From a candidate division FCPU426 bacterium (GTDB lineage: Bacteria; Oederibacteriota; Muellerivitia; Muellerivitales; DAHXKG01), in assembly GCA_027366525.1 (NCBI GenBank), contig DAHXKG010000001.1:124001-188000 (forward strand): 64,000 bases of DNA, written 5' to 3'. Positions 54,607 to 63,664 of the stretch are shown here, piece after piece (position 1 is the first letter of the stretch; every line of letters begins with the position of its first letter). The notes beneath the pieces were generated by a model. The model was given only the letters and a program-made list of their open reading frames with translations. It was not told the DNA's origin and did no database searches. A program made the translations under genes and the position numbers.

Positions 54607-55215
54607 CTAATTCAGCAATCGCTTCAAATCTTGTTTCAGAAATTCAAAATTTTTCTTAATACAAGCATCATAATATCCACGAATACGCCCTTGAGAGTCA
54701 ACTAGAATAAAGCTCGAGCTATGAACAAAACATTTTTTGGATGCTTGCGAATCCACGGCTGCCGCCACTTTAAAACCATTTTGTGCAATCTTATAAATTT
54801 GCTTCGCCGATCCAGTCAAAAAAAACCATTTTTTTAAATTCGCATCATATTTTTTAGAATACTGATCCAATATTGCCGGAGTATCATGATGAGGATTTAC
54901 TGTAAATGTGATCAGCCGAAAGTTGGTTTTATTTTGAAATTCTTTTTGAAGTTGAGACATCTCTGAAGTTAAAACTGGGCTAGTGCCCTGTCCTTGCGTT
55001 GTAATAAAATCTGCTACCCAAACTCTGCCCTGAAGTTGATTACTTGAAAAATGTTGATTTTTTTCATTTAAAAGCGAGAAAAAAGGCGCGGGACCAATAA
55101 CGGGTAATCGACCCAATGAAGGGCCTGTAACCATAACACCAATCCAAGCTCCAAATGCAATAAAAAATGCAGCTAAAACACATAATTGAATCCAGCGACT
55201 AGGGGATTTTTTCAT
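54607..55215 (-). CDS. SCO-like protein lacking both copper-binding cysteines
   Basis: A 202-residue membrane-anchored thioredoxin-fold protein (anchor about 11-31). It aligns without gaps to its neighbour at 55219-55824 through residue 79, but the two CxxxC positions are G75 and S79. The His ligand is kept at H165. An extra Cys (C162) is three residues before it. It cannot bind copper in the usual SCO way. It may be a chaperone, a dimer partner or a new redox protein using C162. It is the last of three SCO genes and 20 bases before the DUF420 gene. Confidence 0.85.
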   Translation of the reverse strand: MKKSPSRWIQLCVLAAFFIAFGAWIGVMVTGPSLGRLPVIGPAPFFSLLNEKNQHFSSNQLQGRVWVADFITTQGQGTSPVLTSEMSQLQKEFQNKTNFRLITFTVNPHHDTPAILDQYSKKYDANLKKWFFLTGSAKQIYKIAQNGFKVAAAVDSQASKKCFVHSSSFILVDSQGRIRGYYDACIKKNFEFLKQDLKRLLN

Positions 55216-55218
55216 AAT

Positions 55219-55824
55219 TTATTTTCTCAACAAGGTTTGAATATCCATTTGTAATTTATGAAAATCTTTTGGCCACAACGGATCATAATATCCACAAATG
55301 TGTCCAGTTTGATCGACTAAAATAAATTGGCTGCTATGAACAAATGCATTTGTTTTAGAATTATACGCATCTGTTACTTTAAATCCATTCTGTGCAATAG
55401 AATCAATTTTACGACGTGCGCCTGTTAAAAAAAACCATGTTTTTAGATTTGCATGATGCAATTTTGAAAATTTTTTAAGTATCGCCGGAGTATCGTATTT
55501 GGGATCCACGGTCAATGATACAAATAGGACCTTTGAATTATTATGAAATAAATTCTGTAATTGTTCCATTTTTTCGGTAATCAATGGGCAGGTATCTTTG
55601 CACTTTGTATAAATAAAGTCGACGATCCAAATCCGATGTTTTAGCTTTCGACTTGAAAAAACATGACCCTGCTCATCAATTAATGAAAATGAAGGCGCTT
55701 GGCCTAAATTAGGTAATACCTGTGCCGGTTGCGTTGGCATTTGAAAAAATATCCAAATACCGATGCCAATTATTAAAGCACCTAAAATGCTCAACTGAAA
55801 GCTCCGGACGTTTCGCTTTTCCAT
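55219..55824 (-). CDS. SCO1/SenC copper chaperone (complete ligand set)
   Basis: A 201-residue protein with an N-terminal anchor (about 10-28) and a periplasmic thioredoxin fold. The copper site is complete: C75 and C79 in YTKCKDTCP and H163 in FVHSSQF. SCO proteins deliver or reduce copper at the CuA site of oxidase subunit II. It is the middle member of the trio, 3 bases upstream of its cysteine-less relative. Confidence 0.9.
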   Translation of the reverse strand: MEKRNVRSFQLSILGALIIGIGIWIFFQMPTQPAQVLPNLGQAPSFSLIDEQGHVFSSRKLKHRIWIVDFIYTKCKDTCPLITEKMEQLQNLFHNNSKVLFVSLTVDPKYDTPAILKKFSKLHHANLKTWFFLTGARRKIDSIAQNGFKVTDAYNSKTNAFVHSSQFILVDQTGHICGYYDPLWPKDFHKLQMDIQTLLRK

Positions 55825-55837
55825 CTATTTCCCAAAT

Positions 55838-56404
55838 CTACAACAAATGTTGAATATGCTGAATTAACGATTTAACTTCTTGCGTTGAAGTTCCATTAAA
55901 AACACCTATAACTTGATCATGTGCATTAATTAAAATGAGATCTGGGCTCATAAAAAAATTCCCGAGTGGCTTTTTAGTAATTCTAAAACTTTTGCGCGCT
56001 AACATATCTATTTTTTGAATCGGACCTGTTAAAAAATACCATGTTTTCAAATTCGCATGATACCGTTTTGCATACGATTTCATTAAAGCATTATTTCCGT
56101 CAATTACAAACGAGACAAATTTTAGATTCGGGTATTGGTGAAATTTTAACTGCAATTGATGAATAACCCCACTGAGCGTTGCACAATCTTCCACACACCC
56201 TAAATAAATAAAATCTGCAACCCATACATTCGATTTGAGTTGTTGACTTGAAAATGATTGGCCACCAAATGTTTGTAGTTTAAAAGAATGTATTATCCTA
56301 TTATTGTATTCTTTTCTCACTTCTGCTTTCATTCCCATTGCCACTAACGCCAAACTTAATAAGATTACTCCGATACTAATTATTTGAAAATTATTTTTTT
56401 TCAT
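55838..56404 (-). CDS. SCO-like protein with CxxxC but Met in place of the copper His
   Basis: A 188-residue membrane-anchored protein (anchor about 6-24) of the same fold as the next two genes. It keeps C70 and C74 (LGCVEDC), but the position aligned with the SCO His is M152 (FFMSPDLILIN). It could still bind Cu(I) through two thiols and a thioether, or act as a thiol reductant for CuA cysteines. It lies 3 bases after the ABC permease. Confidence 0.82.
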   Translation of the reverse strand: MKKNNFQIISIGVILLSLALVAMGMKAEVRKEYNNRIIHSFKLQTFGGQSFSSQQLKSNVWVADFIYLGCVEDCATLSGVIHQLQLKFHQYPNLKFVSFVIDGNNALMKSYAKRYHANLKTWYFLTGPIQKIDMLARKSFRITKKPLGNFFMSPDLILINAHDQVIGVFNGTSTQEVKSLIQHIQHLL

Positions 56405-56407
56405 AAT

Positions 56408-57166
56408 TTAAGCCCGTTTAGCTTTAGCAACCGATATCGAAGAAATTAGATATAAAATAAATCCAACGCCAACTAGCACGATGGCACAAACATTAAAAGT
56501 CGGGATATGCAAAACTTGATTGGATTGTGGATAAAGACCCCAACGAATTCCCGCCACACCGTAAGTTAAAGGGTTTAACATCAGTAAAATTTTCAACCAT
56601 ATGGGGGCGTTAAAAAATGGGAAAACTGCACCTGAAACAAGCCACATCGGCATCAAAAACAAATTCATAATCGCATGAAATCCTTGTGTGGAATCCATCC
56701 TCCAAGCAAGGACAAACCCCATTGCGGTCATTGCAAAGGAAATTAAAAAAAGCGCAATTAGGAGTTTTACCAACGGCAGCACTTCAAATTGCGCTCCCGC
56801 ACTTTTTGCAAAAATCAAAAAAATAATTCCTTGAATAAATGCGAGCGTAGCACCGCCGAGAATTTTCCCCATTACAATTGCGCCTCTTGAAACTGGCGCA
56901 ACCATCACTGATTGTAAAAAGCCTTCCTTTCGATCATCAATAATCGAAAAAGTTGAAAAAATAGCTGTAAAAAAAACCACTAAAACAATTGTTCCAGGAA
57001 AAAAATAAGCCAAATAATTGGTTTTACTGATATTTCCAATTCCAGCCCCCAAAATAATCCAGAAAATCAACGGGGTTCCCAACGCGCCGATAATACGACT
57101 GGGCTGGCGGTAGAAACGAACGATTTCACGCTTCCAAAGTGTATAGGCAGCTAAATAAAAATCCAT
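56408..57166 (-). CDS. ABC-2 type transporter permease
   Basis: A 252-residue membrane protein with six hydrophobic segments and the ABC-2 pattern: FYRQPSRIIGALGTPLIFWIILG, a FPGTIVLVVFFTAIFSTFSIIDDRKEG loop and PMWLVSGAVFPFF. It pairs with the ATPase 12 bases upstream. Cytochrome-oxidase assembly clusters of many bacteria contain such a pair; the substrate is not established. Confidence 0.85.
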   Translation of the reverse strand: MDFYLAAYTLWKREIVRFYRQPSRIIGALGTPLIFWIILGAGIGNISKTNYLAYFFPGTIVLVVFFTAIFSTFSIIDDRKEGFLQSVMVAPVSRGAIVMGKILGGATLAFIQGIIFLIFAKSAGAQFEVLPLVKLLIALFLISFAMTAMGFVLAWRMDSTQGFHAIMNLFLMPMWLVSGAVFPFFNAPIWLKILLMLNPLTYGVAGIRWGLYPQSNQVLHIPTFNVCAIVLVGVGFILYLISSISVAKAKRA

Positions 57167-57178
57167 GGTATGTCTCCC

Positions 57179-58123
57179 TTAATTAGTTGAGTTCTCTTGG
57201 AATCGCTTCCCGGTTTTTTGAATAAAAACATCTTCGAGCGTTGGCAATCCTAGTGTTATTGAAGTAATTTCATTGGAATATGACTCGAAAAGCTTACTAA
57301 TCCATTGATGAGCATTATCTTTTTCAATCTGCAAAAAACCATCTAACTCATTGCATGCAATTTTGTAATCTTCTAAAATTTTTAGTTTCAATGCTTCCGT
57401 ATTTTGGGAGTAAATTCGTAAAACTTCACTGCCAACCTGGGATTTTAGCTCATGCGGACTTCCTAAAGCAACATTTTTTCCCTGATTTAATATTAAAATG
57501 CGATCACAACGATCCGCTTCTTCCAAATAGTGCGTGGTAATTAAAATAGATATATTTTTTTCTTTTCGTAATGTTTCAAGATGCTTCCAAAATTCATGGC
57601 GGGCTGCAGGATCTAATCCTGTTGATGGTTCATCAAGAATCAAAAGCATTGGTTCATTGAGCAACGCCTTGGCCAACTCTACACGACGTTGCAATCCGCC
57701 GGAAAGCGTTTCAACTCGGTCATAAATTCGATCGTGTAACCCCAATTTTTCTAAATTACTATAGATGCGTTTTTTTAATTCGGCTCCTGAAAGACCATAA
57801 AGTCTTCCTTGATGTTCTAAATTTTCAAATACCTTTAATTTTTTATCTAAGGCTGGTGCTTGAAAAACCACTCCCATTTTTTTTCGAATTTCATTACGAT
57901 GTGTTGATAAATCCATTTCAAAAATTTCAACTTGTCCTTTTTCAATGGTAAATAGTGTTGATAAAATTTTAAATGTTGTTGTTTTACCCCCTCCATTGGG
58001 ACCTAAAAATCCAAAAATTTCACCATTGGCAACTTGAAATGAGAGTCCATCTAACGCTTTCCGGTCTCCATAAGAATATGATAAGCTTTCTACTTTAACT
58101 GAAAATTTTGATTCAAGTTTCAT
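57179..58123 (-). CDS. ABC-2 type transporter ATPase
   Basis: A 314-residue ATPase with Walker A GPNGGGKTT, signature LSGGLQRR, Walker B LLILDEPS and H-loop TTHYLEEADR, plus a C-terminal domain (about 225-314) typical of DrrA/CcmA-like exporters. It lies between ctaB and the permease gene. It may export a molecule needed for oxidase assembly, in the manner of NosF/NosY. Confidence 0.9.
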   Translation of the reverse strand: MKLESKFSVKVESLSYSYGDRKALDGLSFQVANGEIFGFLGPNGGGKTTTFKILSTLFTIEKGQVEIFEMDLSTHRNEIRKKMGVVFQAPALDKKLKVFENLEHQGRLYGLSGAELKKRIYSNLEKLGLHDRIYDRVETLSGGLQRRVELAKALLNEPMLLILDEPSTGLDPAARHEFWKHLETLRKEKNISILITTHYLEEADRCDRILILNQGKNVALGSPHELKSQVGSEVLRIYSQNTEALKLKILEDYKIACNELDGFLQIEKDNAHQWISKLFESYSNEITSITLGLPTLEDVFIQKTGKRFQENSTN

Positions 58124-58146
58124 GCTTCACCTCTGATTTCAAAAAG

Positions 58147-59019
58147 TTATCCAAGACTTATTTTTTTACAAGCCACCATAACTCCAAAAAGGATTGGTAG
58201 GTAAATAATGGATGCCAAAAACAGTTTCCTTGCATTGATACGACTTTTATGAACTGCTAAATTAATACTAAAAATCAAAAATATGAATCCCAAAATTGAT
58301 GCCACACCTAAATAAATTGGTGTTGTCATTTTGAGAATACTGGGCAGTAATGAAATTGGGATCAAAACCAGTGCATATATTACGCTAATCCAACCTACCG
58401 CTTTACCTTCGGGATCTAATACTGACAGCATTGGAAAACCTGCGCGCGTATAGTCATCTCGATACAACCATCCAATAGCTAAAAAATGTGGCATTTGCCA
58501 AAAAAACAAAATTAAAAAAAGCACGACTCCTTGAATACCGACTACGTCGCGAGCAGCCGCCCATCCCATAACTGGAGGTAATGCCCCAGGAATTGCTCCA
58601 ACTAATATACAAAGTGATGTTATTTTTTTTAAAGGGGTATAAAAAAAAATATAACTTACAATGGCAAGTACACCTAAAAACGCCGTTAACGGGTTAATCA
58701 TTTTAAAAAGCAAAATTATTCCACCAACTGCCAATATTCCACCAAAAAACAACGCTGAGGTTTCCGTAATTTTCTTTGATGGAAGAGGTCGGTGCATTGT
58801 GCGATGCATTTGTGCATCCTTCTCCACTTCCATCCACTGGTTGAGTGTTCCACACCCTGCGGCAATACTTGCGGAGCCAACCAAGGTATTTATTAAGCTC
58901 CATATAGAAGTTCCCCGATCAGCGCCCATATAAAACCCTGCCCATGTCGTTAGGACTGCCAGCAAGTTCAATCTAGGTTTAGTCAATTCCAGATACTGCA
59001 TAAATTTACTAGTTGTCAT
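58147..59019 (-). CDS. ctaB: Protohaem IX farnesyltransferase (haem O synthase)
   Basis: A 290-residue UbiA-family membrane enzyme with LTKPRLNLLAVLTTWAGFY at the start and the prenyl-diphosphate motif NQWMEVEKDAQMHRTMHRPLP. It makes haem O from haem B. It overlaps ctaA by 11 bases, so the pair is translationally coupled. It shows that an A- or O-type haem-copper oxidase is present in the genome. Confidence 0.94.
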   Translation of the reverse strand: MTTSKFMQYLELTKPRLNLLAVLTTWAGFYMGADRGTSIWSLINTLVGSASIAAGCGTLNQWMEVEKDAQMHRTMHRPLPSKKITETSALFFGGILAVGGIILLFKMINPLTAFLGVLAIVSYIFFYTPLKKITSLCILVGAIPGALPPVMGWAAARDVVGIQGVVLFLILFFWQMPHFLAIGWLYRDDYTRAGFPMLSVLDPEGKAVGWISVIYALVLIPISLLPSILKMTTPIYLGVASILGFIFLIFSINLAVHKSRINARKLFLASIIYLPILFGVMVACKKISLG

Positions 59020-59953
59020 TGGTGGTACTTGATTTCTTAAAGATGCGAAAAGATCGAAACGAGAGAACCCATACCGTTACCAATACTAAAGCCCCATTAA
59101 CTACATGAAGTGACGTCGGGACAATTTGTTTTCGTCCGATTACTACCATAATGCCAAGTGCCATTTGTAATAAAACCAGAAATCCCGACAAAATGGCTGG
59201 ACGAAACAACCATTTTTCTTCTGGATATTGGTATGTAATAACGGCTACTAGATATAGAACTGAAAATAAAACTGCCCACGCCCAAGTTCGATGTAAAAAG
59301 TCCACTAAAATAGCATGATCAAAATAGGGTGGAATTAAGTGACCAAAACTCAATGGATAATCCGGAATTGCAAGTCCGGCACCACTATGCCGTGTTAACG
59401 CCCCTAATAAAATTTGAATATAGATAATGCAAACGGTTGCCACTGCTGCATATGGAAAAAAAAATCGCCCTTTTGAAACAATATGTTGGTTGCTATTAAT
59501 AAATTCCTTGCTTGTTGCAACCCAAATGGATGCCACCAGGCAAACGAAGATTTGTGCCAGTCCTGCATGAGCCACTGAGAGGGCTTCGGGCAAAAGAAAC
59601 AAAACTGTTAGCCCACCTAAAATCGCTTGTAAAATAACGGCTCCAAAAGTAATCCATACTAACCGTTTTACCCACTGACGCTTTTCAATACGTTGAGTAT
59701 AAATAGCTAGAATCAATGAATAGATCAAAACTATGCCTGCTAATAGTCGGTGACTATGTTCAAACAGCACACCACCCTTCATCGAAGGAAACAGTGTGCC
59801 ATATGATAATGGCCAATCTGGAACCGACAAGCTTGAGCCCGTGCTAGTAACTAGCGCACCAGCAAAAATCAAGATAAATGTCAAGAGCATTAACCCTAAA
59901 GCAAGTCGATGATGGGATTGATTATATTGTATGGTATTTTCGGAATCAGTCAT
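59009..59953 (-). CDS. ctaA: Haem A synthase
   Basis: A 314-residue, eight-helix membrane protein with an internal duplication: VTSTGSSLSVPDWPLSYG in the first half and TRHSGAGLAIPDYPLSFG in the second. Haem-ligand His residues lie in EHSHRLLAG, HAGLAQ, FLHRTWAW and HVVNGALV. It oxidises haem O to haem A, implying an aa3- or caa3-type oxidase elsewhere. Its start is only 19 bases from a strong hairpin, so its transcription may depend on read-through. Confidence 0.93.
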   Translation of the reverse strand: MTDSENTIQYNQSHHRLALGLMLLTFILIFAGALVTSTGSSLSVPDWPLSYGTLFPSMKGGVLFEHSHRLLAGIVLIYSLILAIYTQRIEKRQWVKRLVWITFGAVILQAILGGLTVLFLLPEALSVAHAGLAQIFVCLVASIWVATSKEFINSNQHIVSKGRFFFPYAAVATVCIIYIQILLGALTRHSGAGLAIPDYPLSFGHLIPPYFDHAILVDFLHRTWAWAVLFSVLYLVAVITYQYPEEKWLFRPAILSGFLVLLQMALGIMVVIGRKQIVPTSLHVVNGALVLVTVWVLSFRSFRIFKKSSTTNDN

Positions 59954-59972
59954 TGAAACATCCTAAAAAATT

Positions 59973-60003
59973 AAAGGCTCCAATTTTAAAATTTGGAGCC
60001 TTT
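59973..60003 (-). terminator. Strong intrinsic terminator/attenuator between the cytochrome operon and ctaA
   Basis: Arms AAAGGCTCCAA and TTGGAGCCTTT (11 pairs) enclose a nine-base AT loop. On the minus strand the hairpin is followed by TTTAATTTTTT, and on the plus strand by TTTTT. It starts about 20 bases after the blue-copper lipoprotein stop and ends 19 bases before the ctaA ATG. Confidence 0.85.
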
Positions 60004-60022
60004 TTCTAATTCATAGCACTCA

Positions 60023-60802
60023 TTATTTTTTAGATGAACTAGAGTTAAATGTAAAGGTTACTCCTTGAGTTTGGCCGCTCGTTATCGTAATTGATTGCGA
60101 TTGAGTCCCATATGCTTCCTGCCAAGCAGTTAACGTATACGTCCCAGCAGGCAACTGGGTGATTTTAAAGTGACCCATCGAATTGCTTACGCCATAGAAC
60201 GGATTTGAAACCACGCCAATATAGCCCCGCATCCAACTATGGACATCACACTTAATCGGAATCATTATTTCCGGTTTAGAAAAAGTTTCTGTTGTTGACA
60301 TCCCTTGAGTTGGTTGAGCAACATTAAACGGTGCATTAATTTTTGGCATGGCATGCACATTATGCAAGGTGGCATCCTCATTAATAATATCTAAAGGTTG
60401 ATTGACCATCATCCCCAAAACATGTGGTATATACATACATCCCTTTTGAAGTAGTGTGACTGGTGTGGATGGAGATGCATAGGTTCCAGTTATGCCTTTT
60501 GATACGTAAACAAATACATTTGCCAACCCACCGTTTTTCCCTACTACAACGGTTTGAGCATGAACTGGTTTTGAATGAGCCGCCACACAAATCGGGTCTG
60601 CGCCCATATGAATAATTGGTTCAACCGGAGGCTTACCCTTAAGCATTACAATTCCTTGAATTATTGCCGTTCCAAGTTTTCCTGTCGGTTTTGCTGTTTG
60701 ACCAATTGATCCACTGAGACCCTGATTCGAGGACCCTCCACATCCAACTATTGCCATAACCACTAAACTTAAAGTCAAAAAATAAATTTTCTTACCTGTC
60801 AT
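60023..60802 (-). CDS. Blue-copper lipoprotein with a C-terminal beta-sandwich
   Basis: A 259-residue lipoprotein with a lipobox ending AIVGC (C21). A cupredoxin domain has probable type 1 copper ligands H147 or H150, C185, H188 and M191 (CDVHSWM). A C-terminal carboxypeptidase-regulatory-like strand set (GHFKITQLPAGTYTLTAWQEAYG) follows. It is probably a membrane-tethered one-electron carrier for the cytochrome b/octahaem complex, whose gene ends 28 bases upstream. Confidence 0.85.
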   Translation of the reverse strand: MTGKKIYFLTLSLVVMAIVGCGGSSNQGLSGSIGQTAKPTGKLGTAIIQGIVMLKGKPPVEPIIHMGADPICVAAHSKPVHAQTVVVGKNGGLANVFVYVSKGITGTYASPSTPVTLLQKGCMYIPHVLGMMVNQPLDIINEDATLHNVHAMPKINAPFNVAQPTQGMSTTETFSKPEIMIPIKCDVHSWMRGYIGVVSNPFYGVSNSMGHFKITQLPAGTYTLTAWQEAYGTQSQSITITSGQTQGVTFTFNSSSSKK

Positions 60803-60830
60803 TTTTATCTCCTTGAAATTTTAAACACGG

Positions 60831-63635
60831 CTAGTTTGCCGATGTTGAACCTAAAGTATATAAATAATCCCTGAGAATTTCACGTTGTTTCTTTGAGTTA
60901 CCATTTAAAATATTTGGAGCGGGTGAAGCATTATTAGGCCAAAAATCCGGCATACGTGTTCCAGGCATAATCGCATTAGGATTTTTAAGCCATTTCAAAA
61001 TCCAAGCAGGTTTTAATCGATATCTTACTTGGCTCAAATTCGGTGCAGCAGCAGCCATATCCTTAGGCATATGATTTCCAACAATATGGCAATGTAAACA
61101 CTCCAATTGATTAAATAGCTTTTTAGCCTGAATCATTTCTGTAAACGTTAACTTGGGAACCGAGATTTTCATAAAAGGAAACTCTTGATGGTCTCGCAAA
61201 TTAAAATAAGTAATAACCGCATCAATTTCTTTATCTGTCCAAGGGAAACTAGGCATACGGATTTTCAACCACGGCCGAATTGGATAAACATGACGGAAAA
61301 AGTTGTACATCCACTTCACTTGAACTTTGGCCCCTTCATCCGCCAGGTTGGGCGGCCCCATGGATGGATCTAACCCAATCTGCTTATAGTATTGAAGAAT
61401 TCGTCCACCTTGATCATGGATAATATGGCATGCACGACAATTGAATTTACAAATAACGCGATCTCCAGCCTCAATTAGTGGTCCATTTCCCGTGAGACCT
61501 GCCTGCATTGATTGTGGAATATAATTTCCTGTTAATCCTAAAACCGCGGTCATAATCGCTTGGCGATCTCGCTTTGATAAATAAAAATTCGGCATTTTAA
61601 GACGATTGTTAAAACTGGCAACTCGTCCATAATCAAATACTCTCGGATTTTCAAGTTTAGCTTTCAAAAAGGCTACACGAGTATGAGGAATTTTTACTAA
61701 ACCAAAATCCAATTGTTCTAACTGCTTACTTCCCCAAGTCGTTAAATCAGTTCCAATACCTTGAGCGTTTTCAAACCCATTAATTTCATGGCATCCAAAG
61801 CAGCCATATTTTTGAATACTATGTTTGCCTAAAAATTCCCATCGTTGACCCGAATTCATTTTTGCTAATTCTTGTTTTGCTCCCGTCCATCCTGCATTCT
61901 TGGCTAAAATATGAATAATCATTTGGTTTCTAACAGCCGTACTTGCTTTAGGCACAGCCTCTTTTTCAAAAGCAGGATTTTTCAAGGACATTAAATAAGC
62001 TGTAATATTGGCTGCTTGCCTTTTTGAAAGTCTCATGTTCGGCATCCGAGTAGTCGGATCGTAGTTCTGCGGATCGCGAATCCAACTGTATATCCAACTG
62101 GCTGTGACTTTACTGCCTTCATCTGAAAGATCAGGCGCAAACTCCGGATGATAGGGCATTGCATCGGCTATTCCATGACATGCTAAGCATCCAATCGTAT
62201 GAAAGAGCTTTTTACCTTTTGCAATATTTCCATATCCTGGATATTTTTGTGGTGGTGCATAATTTTTAGAATTGTGAAACAAATAATACACAATGGAAAC
62301 TAATTCAGCTTTCGTTTTAGGCAATGATTTGGGACCTGAATTATTGCTTTGGTTAAAAAAGCTTGGCATTCGTGCATAAATATCAAAAGAACGTGGATTC
62401 CAAATCCATTTTGTTACAAAAGCCCTTGTTAATTTTCCTTTAACACGAATTAGGGGTGGCCCTGCTTTGGGCAAATTTTCCAATTGTTTGATTTTATGAC
62501 AGCCAATACACCCTCGAACAACCAGCAATCGCCGGCCAAGATCCAACTTAGGGGCAAAATCAATATGTTGTTGAACCCCATGACATTCTTCACACGATGC
62601 TTCTGCATATTTCAATGGAAGCATATGACTCGTCGCATTAACCGGATAGTGCCAGCCGTATTCTTTTTTCCACCGGATAGCTTCAGCTTTTGAATTGGGA
62701 ACATGTCCCGCAGAAATAAATCCAACTGCCGGACCAACACCCCCATGGCATACTGTACATCCAAATTTGTTCATCGGATGCGGACTATTAGAACTCAAAA
62801 ATAACTTCAAATCAGGATGTGTTGTGAATGGTTCTGGTGCATTTTCAAATCCTGGCGTATCAATTGCAAGATGACACGTAATGCATCGATCTACCCTCAT
62901 GGTGTGAGCAAAATAAAGATCCACCGGAAGATTTTTCAACAAAATTTGATGAATTTTAATGGTCGGCGATAAAAAATTAACAATGGGGGCATTTCGGAAT
63001 GCAAAAAAAGGTGTAAACCCCATCTTAGCATATTGATGCTTAATTTGATTGACTTGTCGCAACATTGCCGTAAGCGTTGACTGATCCTTGGTTTTTTGGG
63101 CATAAATCTGCGTCAAAGCCTGTCCATACCCATTTCGCTTGAGTTTCAAAACCGTTACTCTATTTCCAAGTTTTTTGTCAACAGCAATCAAATTATTCAA
63201 TTGTTTTTCAAGCGTCGGGTTAGCTTCATGCTTGATTAAATACTGCTCATACCGCCATTTCAATGCATTAATTTCAATTTTTTTGAATTGATAATCCTGA
63301 TGAACTACATAAATTTTTGCTTGATATTTAGCGATCATATTCTGATCTTGGTGAATCTGACTACGCTCAGATCGAATCGAAGCCTTAGCAGCAGCTAAGC
63401 TGCTTTTAAGTTGATTGTATTTTTGGACATTAATCTTAGACATCGCCTCTTGAAACTTTACGCGATCCATCTTGCGTTCTAGAGTCATAAATTCACGCTG
63501 ATACTGCTTCCATGGTTTAAAATAATCATGCAAAATCATAGTAACAATAGCGACTAACAAAGCAAAACTTGCTATTAAAAAGACTTTTGCCAATGTCTTG
63601 CTGTTATACGCTCGAGGTTCTTTAAAATCCGCCAA
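60831..63635 (-). CDS. Octahaem c-type cytochrome with N-terminal coiled coil
   Basis: A 934-residue protein. One membrane anchor (about 14-36) is followed by a long coiled-coil stretch rich in Gln/Lys/Ala (about 45-215) and then eight CxxCH motifs: CITCH, CTVCH, CEECH, CIGCH, CLACH, CFGCH, CRACH and CLHCH. Several of the later ones form small cytochrome c domains, each with a distal RMP-type Met. It lies 29 bases after a cytochrome b gene and probably replaces cytochrome c1 as the electron acceptor of a quinol-oxidising complex. The periplasmic stalk is an unusual feature. Confidence 0.88.
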   Translation of the reverse strand: MADFKEPRAYNSKTLAKVFLIASFALLVAIVTMILHDYFKPWKQYQREFMTLERKMDRVKFQEAMSKINVQKYNQLKSSLAAAKASIRSERSQIHQDQNMIAKYQAKIYVVHQDYQFKKIEINALKWRYEQYLIKHEANPTLEKQLNNLIAVDKKLGNRVTVLKLKRNGYGQALTQIYAQKTKDQSTLTAMLRQVNQIKHQYAKMGFTPFFAFRNAPIVNFLSPTIKIHQILLKNLPVDLYFAHTMRVDRCITCHLAIDTPGFENAPEPFTTHPDLKLFLSSNSPHPMNKFGCTVCHGGVGPAVGFISAGHVPNSKAEAIRWKKEYGWHYPVNATSHMLPLKYAEASCEECHGVQQHIDFAPKLDLGRRLLVVRGCIGCHKIKQLENLPKAGPPLIRVKGKLTRAFVTKWIWNPRSFDIYARMPSFFNQSNNSGPKSLPKTKAELVSIVYYLFHNSKNYAPPQKYPGYGNIAKGKKLFHTIGCLACHGIADAMPYHPEFAPDLSDEGSKVTASWIYSWIRDPQNYDPTTRMPNMRLSKRQAANITAYLMSLKNPAFEKEAVPKASTAVRNQMIIHILAKNAGWTGAKQELAKMNSGQRWEFLGKHSIQKYGCFGCHEINGFENAQGIGTDLTTWGSKQLEQLDFGLVKIPHTRVAFLKAKLENPRVFDYGRVASFNNRLKMPNFYLSKRDRQAIMTAVLGLTGNYIPQSMQAGLTGNGPLIEAGDRVICKFNCRACHIIHDQGGRILQYYKQIGLDPSMGPPNLADEGAKVQVKWMYNFFRHVYPIRPWLKIRMPSFPWTDKEIDAVITYFNLRDHQEFPFMKISVPKLTFTEMIQAKKLFNQLECLHCHIVGNHMPKDMAAAAPNLSQVRYRLKPAWILKWLKNPNAIMPGTRMPDFWPNNASPAPNILNGNSKKQREILRDYLYTLGSTSAN

Positions 63636-63664
63636 TTTTTATTCCTTAAAATTAAAGTTATAAA

